Of a stretch of DNA of 16,239 nt, positions 14,108-16,239 are shown piece after piece. The DNA is from an uncultured Clostridia bacterium. Its GTDB lineage: Bacteria; Bacillota; Clostridia; Christensenellales; Aristaeellaceae. The stretch covers positions 1-16,239 of the forward strand of contig CAKUAV010000060.1 in NCBI GenBank assembly GCA_934636425.1, written 5' to 3'. The position numbers and the translations under genes were made by a program. The first letter of the stretch is position 1; every line of letters begins with the position of its first letter. A model generated the notes under the pieces. It saw nothing but the letters and a program-made list of their open reading frames with translations, had not been told where the DNA came from and did not search any database.

Positions 14108-15484
14108 GTGAGTACATTGGCCGATTTGCTTTCATCGCTCGTCCCGTGGCTGCTGGCGGCCATAACGGGATGTTCGTTTGTCATTCTCGTTTTGCGCTAT
14201 CTGGCCGAGCCGCTGGCGCCGGGCATTGAGTTTGGGCCGCTTGTTCGGCGGCTGATTGACCGGCGCGCGCTGGAGCCGCAGGGGCCCGAGACCGAGCCGT
14301 CGGTGATTTCGCGCCAGCTGAGGCGCAGGCTGAGGCGCAACGAATGGGCGCTGCACAACCAGATTCACCTGATCGTGTGGATCATGTGCCTGACGCTGGT
14401 CAGCCGGCTGCTGATACTGGCCTCGGCGATGGTGGGCAGCTGTCTGACCGGCTCGCTGGACGCGCTGTTTCAGGCGGCGATCAGCCACTGGGTGCGCTGG
14501 GACGCGGCGGGCTACATCAATCTGGCGCGAAACGGCTATGCGTCCGCGCCGGATATGCTGAATTATCTGCCGCTTTATCCGTATCTGGTGCGCTTTTTTG
14601 CGTTTTTATTCTTCGGGCACTATGTGTTTGCCGGGTTTGTCGTGTCGAATCTGGCGCTGCTCGTGGCCGGCTGGGCGATGTTCCGGCTTGTGGCGGCGGA
14701 GCAGGGCGAGCGGGCGGCGCGGCGCGCGGTGATATTGATGATGTTTTCGCCGCTGTCGCTGTTCTTCTCTGTGCCGTGCGCGGAGTCGCTGTTCCTGATG
14801 CTGACGCTGCTCTCGGTGCTGTGCGCGCGCAACCGGGCGTTTTTGCCGGCTGTGGCGTTCGGAACGCTGTGCGCGGCCACGCGGCTGGCGGGCGTGCTGG
14901 TGATCGTGCCGGTTTTTCTGGAAATGATGAAGTATCTGCACTGCCTGAATCTGTATCGCGCGCACAAGGCGCGGTTTTTCCGGCTGCTGGCGGCGTTTAT
15001 GCTGCTGTGTCTGCTCATTCCGCTGGGCACGTGCGCCTATATGCTGATCAATGCGCTTGTGGCCGGCTCGCCCGTGGCGTTCGTCAGCACGCTGCACGAT
15101 TACTGGAATCAGGGCTTCGGCTCCATCTGGAAGACGCAGCGCTATTCCATCGATTTGGCGTTCAGCTATGGCGATCTGGGCTGGCAGCTGGGCACGTGGA
15201 TTCCGCAGGCCATCGCGATTTTCAGCGCGGCGCTCATGCTGCTCTCGTTTTCCACCGTCATTCAGCCGGGCGACGGCCTCTACGCCTGGCTCTACATGGC
15301 GCTGACGCTCTCCCCCAGCTGGCTGCTGAGCGGCTCGCGCCTGATCACGGCGATGTATCCGATCTATCCCATGCTCGCCGTCATCAGCCGCCGCAAGAGC
15401 GCCTATCTGATCATCATGGGGCTCTCGATCATACTCACCTGCGTCTTCTCCTATCTCTACGCCATAACCGGCACCGTCGTCTAG
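14108..15484 (+). CDS. PIG-V/Gpi18-like multi-pass membrane glycosyltransferase
   Basis: Predicted polytopic glycosyltransferase of the GT-C superfamily that would use a lipid-linked sugar to modify a lipid, glycan or protein at the outer membrane face. The 458-residue protein has about ten or eleven membrane spans. Family-type motifs are VRWDAAGYINLARNGY (129-144, with the Asp in the first outer loop expected to be catalytic), LPLYPYL (154-160), FSPLSLFFSVPCAESLF (213-229) and AATRLAGVLV (256-265), the same order as in eukaryotic PIG-V and bacterial homologues. The open frame extends upstream, but GTG at 14108 has AAAAGGA nine bases before it, and upstream sequence is repeat. The N-terminal segment (about residues 30-85) between the first two helices is long and basic (RRRLRRN). 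Its TAG stop is the first base contact of a repeat module. Substrate unknown. Confidence 0.8.
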   Translation: MSTLADLLSSLVPWLLAAITGCSFVILVLRYLAEPLAPGIEFGPLVRRLIDRRALEPQGPETEPSVISRQLRRRLRRNEWALHNQIHLIVWIMCLTLVSRLLILASAMVGSCLTGSLDALFQAAISHWVRWDAAGYINLARNGYASAPDMLNYLPLYPYLVRFFAFLFFGHYVFAGFVVSNLALLVAGWAMFRLVAAEQGERAARRAVILMMFSPLSLFFSVPCAESLFLMLTLLSVLCARNRAFLPAVAFGTLCAATRLAGVLVIVPVFLEMMKYLHCLNLYRAHKARFFRLLAAFMLLCLLIPLGTCAYMLINALVAGSPVAFVSTLHDYWNQGFGSIWKTQRYSIDLAFSYGDLGWQLGTWIPQAIAIFSAALMLLSFSTVIQPGDGLYAWLYMALTLSPSWLLSGSRLITAMYPIYPMLAVISRRKSAYLIIMGLSIILTCVFSYLYAITGTVV

Positions 15485-15565
15485 CCGCAGTGCGGCTTCC
15501 ACTCCGCTTCGCGCACGCAACCCGGCGGCTGTGCCGCTTCCACACCGCTTCGCGCACGCAACCCG
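15484..15565 (-). repeat. Tandem 41-bp duplication of hairpin-3 module
   Basis: Two 41-base units differ at only four positions. Two of these are compensatory: on the plus strand GCCGC-AGT-GCGGC in the first becomes GCGGC-TGT-GCCGC in the second, so the pair C-G became G-C. Both units carry TTCCAC (GTGGAA on the minus strand) and CGCTTCGCGCACGCAACCCG. Confidence 0.9.
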
Positions 15566-15668
15566 ACTCCGCGCCGCTTGGGGGCGGCTCGAGTCTGGAC
15601 GTTGGCGCGTGTAGGTAACATCGCTATACAGCCCGACCCGCCCGGCCATAAATCAGAGCCGGGCGGGT
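15484..15668 (-). repeat. Three-hairpin element, expanded variant (copy 5)
   Basis: Read on the minus strand, hairpin 1 is 15668-15636 (ACCCGCCCGGC / GCCGGGCGGGT, perfect 11 pairs, loop TCTGATTTATG). Hairpin 2 is not present; instead about 70 bases of other sequence follow. Hairpin 3 is present twice in a 41-bp tandem (15484-15524 and 15525-15565). The outermost hairpin 3 touches the stop codon of the PIG-V-like gene. On the plus strand hairpin 1 is followed by TCTTTCC, so it might act as a weak terminator for that gene. Confidence 0.75.
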
Positions 15669-15697
15669 CTTTCCGTGTGCCCGGGTGACGGCCGGCG

Positions 15698-15880
15698 CGT
15701 ATACGCACCACTCCAGCCCCGCTGCGTGAAACGCACTCTCTCACTCGGCCAGCCCCTGAGGAGAGTCCAGAGAGTCGAAGACTCTTTGGCGCAGGTTTGG
15801 GGCGCGCAGCCCCAACGTACTCCCCGCGGAAAGCGCAGCAAAGCCAATGCGATTGCGCAAAGACGCACATAACCCGCGCC
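15698..15880. repeat. Repeat family A, unit 3
   Basis: Shares with the units at 4031 and 4183 the block from GAGAGTCCAGAGAGTCGAAG through the GGGGC-GCGCA-GCCCC hairpin to CCGCGGAAAGC, nearly identical to unit 2. Its left part is different: between CACGCACC-like sequence and the block there is an unrelated stretch with CACTCTCTCACTCGG. It is followed by a family B unit, the same order as at 4183-4560. Confidence 0.8.
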
Positions 15881-15929
15881 GCCAGCCCCGTTCTCTTCGT
15901 AACTCCGTCCCCCACGTCCCCGGTTACCC

Positions 15930-16115
15930 GTCGAGATCGCCGCAAATAAACGCACAACCCCAAAGTGAACCCGCAAAAAGCAGATAACCGAACAACACCG
16001 CGAGAACGCGCGAATGGCGATCTCGACCCGGCGGAATAGAAACGCAAGATACCGCAAGCCGTCCTGTTTGTCGCCATGCGGCAAACAGCAGGCGTGAGCC
16101 GAGGCAAACGCCGCG
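15930..16115. repeat. Repeat family B, unit 3
   Basis: Same order as 4377-4560: GTCGAGATCGCC (15930-15941) with inverted partner GGCGATCTCGAC (16016-16027), then CCGGCGGAATAGAAACGCAA, the hairpin CTGTTTGTCG-CCATG-CGGCAAACAG (16064-16088) and CAGGCGTGAGCCGAGGCAAA. The hairpin is identical to unit 1 while unit 2 has a different one. Confidence 0.8.
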
Positions 16116-16157
16116 TCAGAACCGCATCGCTAACCGCGCACCGAGGAAAAGCGCCGC

Positions 16158-16239
16158 GAATACGCACCACCCCAACCCCGCCGCAGCGTGAAGAGAGTCC
16201 AGAGAGGCGGCAGTGCCGCTTCCACATTCGACTCTTTGG
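16158..16239. repeat. Repeat family A, unit 4, interrupted by hairpin-3 module and cut by window end
   Basis: ATACGCACCACC and CCGCCGCAGCGTGAAGAGAG match units 1 and 2. In those units CCAGAGAG is followed by TCGAA and then GACTCTTTGG. Here the five bases TCGAA are replaced by 23 bases (16207-16229) containing GCGGC-AGT-GCCGC-TTCCAC, the stand-alone hairpin-3 module of the other repeat family on its minus strand. The unit runs off the end of the window. Confidence 0.8.

Noticed and set aside
13561..14184. Minus-strand open frame before the glycosyltransferase gene
   Set aside because: Covers the tandem repeats, shows no domain, and its start lies inside the coding start of the glycosyltransferase gene on the other strand.

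Overview
The window reads as a GC-rich, spore-forming member of the Firmicutes, most likely class Clostridia. The reasons are a complete gerA-type germinant receptor operon, a CdaA/CdaR cyclic-di-AMP pair, a lysine-rich L,D-transpeptidase carrying Ig-like domains, sigma-70-type TTGaca/TATAAT promoters and GC-rich intrinsic terminators. The species cannot be fixed from the sequence. No rRNA, tRNA, CRISPR array, prophage or transposase gene was seen.

Layout. Positions 1-4030 hold a minus-strand gerAA-gerAB-gerAC operon (spore germination receptor), with a candidate forespore sigma-G promoter upstream of gerAA and a repeat element inserted between gerAB and gerAC. Positions 4031-5390 are a gene-free island built from several interspersed and tandem repeat families. 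Positions 5389-6826 hold a minus-strand CPA2-type cation/proton antiporter with its own promoter and terminator. A plus-strand sugar phosphate isomerase/epimerase-like TIM barrel (7279-8145) is divergent from it, with two repeat elements between. A minus-strand secreted L,D-transpeptidase with about five Ig-like domains (8464-10386) converges on the isomerase. Divergent from the transpeptidase is cdaA-cdaR plus a small membrane protein of unknown function (10656-13393). A second tandem-repeat spacer (13394-14107) precedes a PIG-V/Gpi18-like multi-pass glycosyltransferase (14108-15484). The window ends in another copy of the composite repeat island (15485-16239).

How the genes fit together. 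Most genes concern the cell envelope and dormancy: germinant sensing (GerABC), wall crosslinking (L,D-transpeptidase), envelope and potassium signalling by c-di-AMP (CdaA/CdaR), ion homeostasis (antiporter) and possibly surface glycosylation (PIG-V-like protein). They are separate transcription units, so this is a loose neighbourhood and not one pathway.

The most unusual content is the non-coding DNA. A roughly 85-105 nt element with three hairpins occurs in several copies. Its first and third stems change sequence between copies while staying paired, and its loop and flanks stay conserved. Its terminal mini-hairpin also occurs alone, in tandem, and inserted into the hairpin loop of a different repeat. 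In three cases it abuts the stop codon of a gene, always antisense to that gene. This looks like a REP/RAYT-like or structured-RNA repeat system; no mobilising enzyme is visible here.
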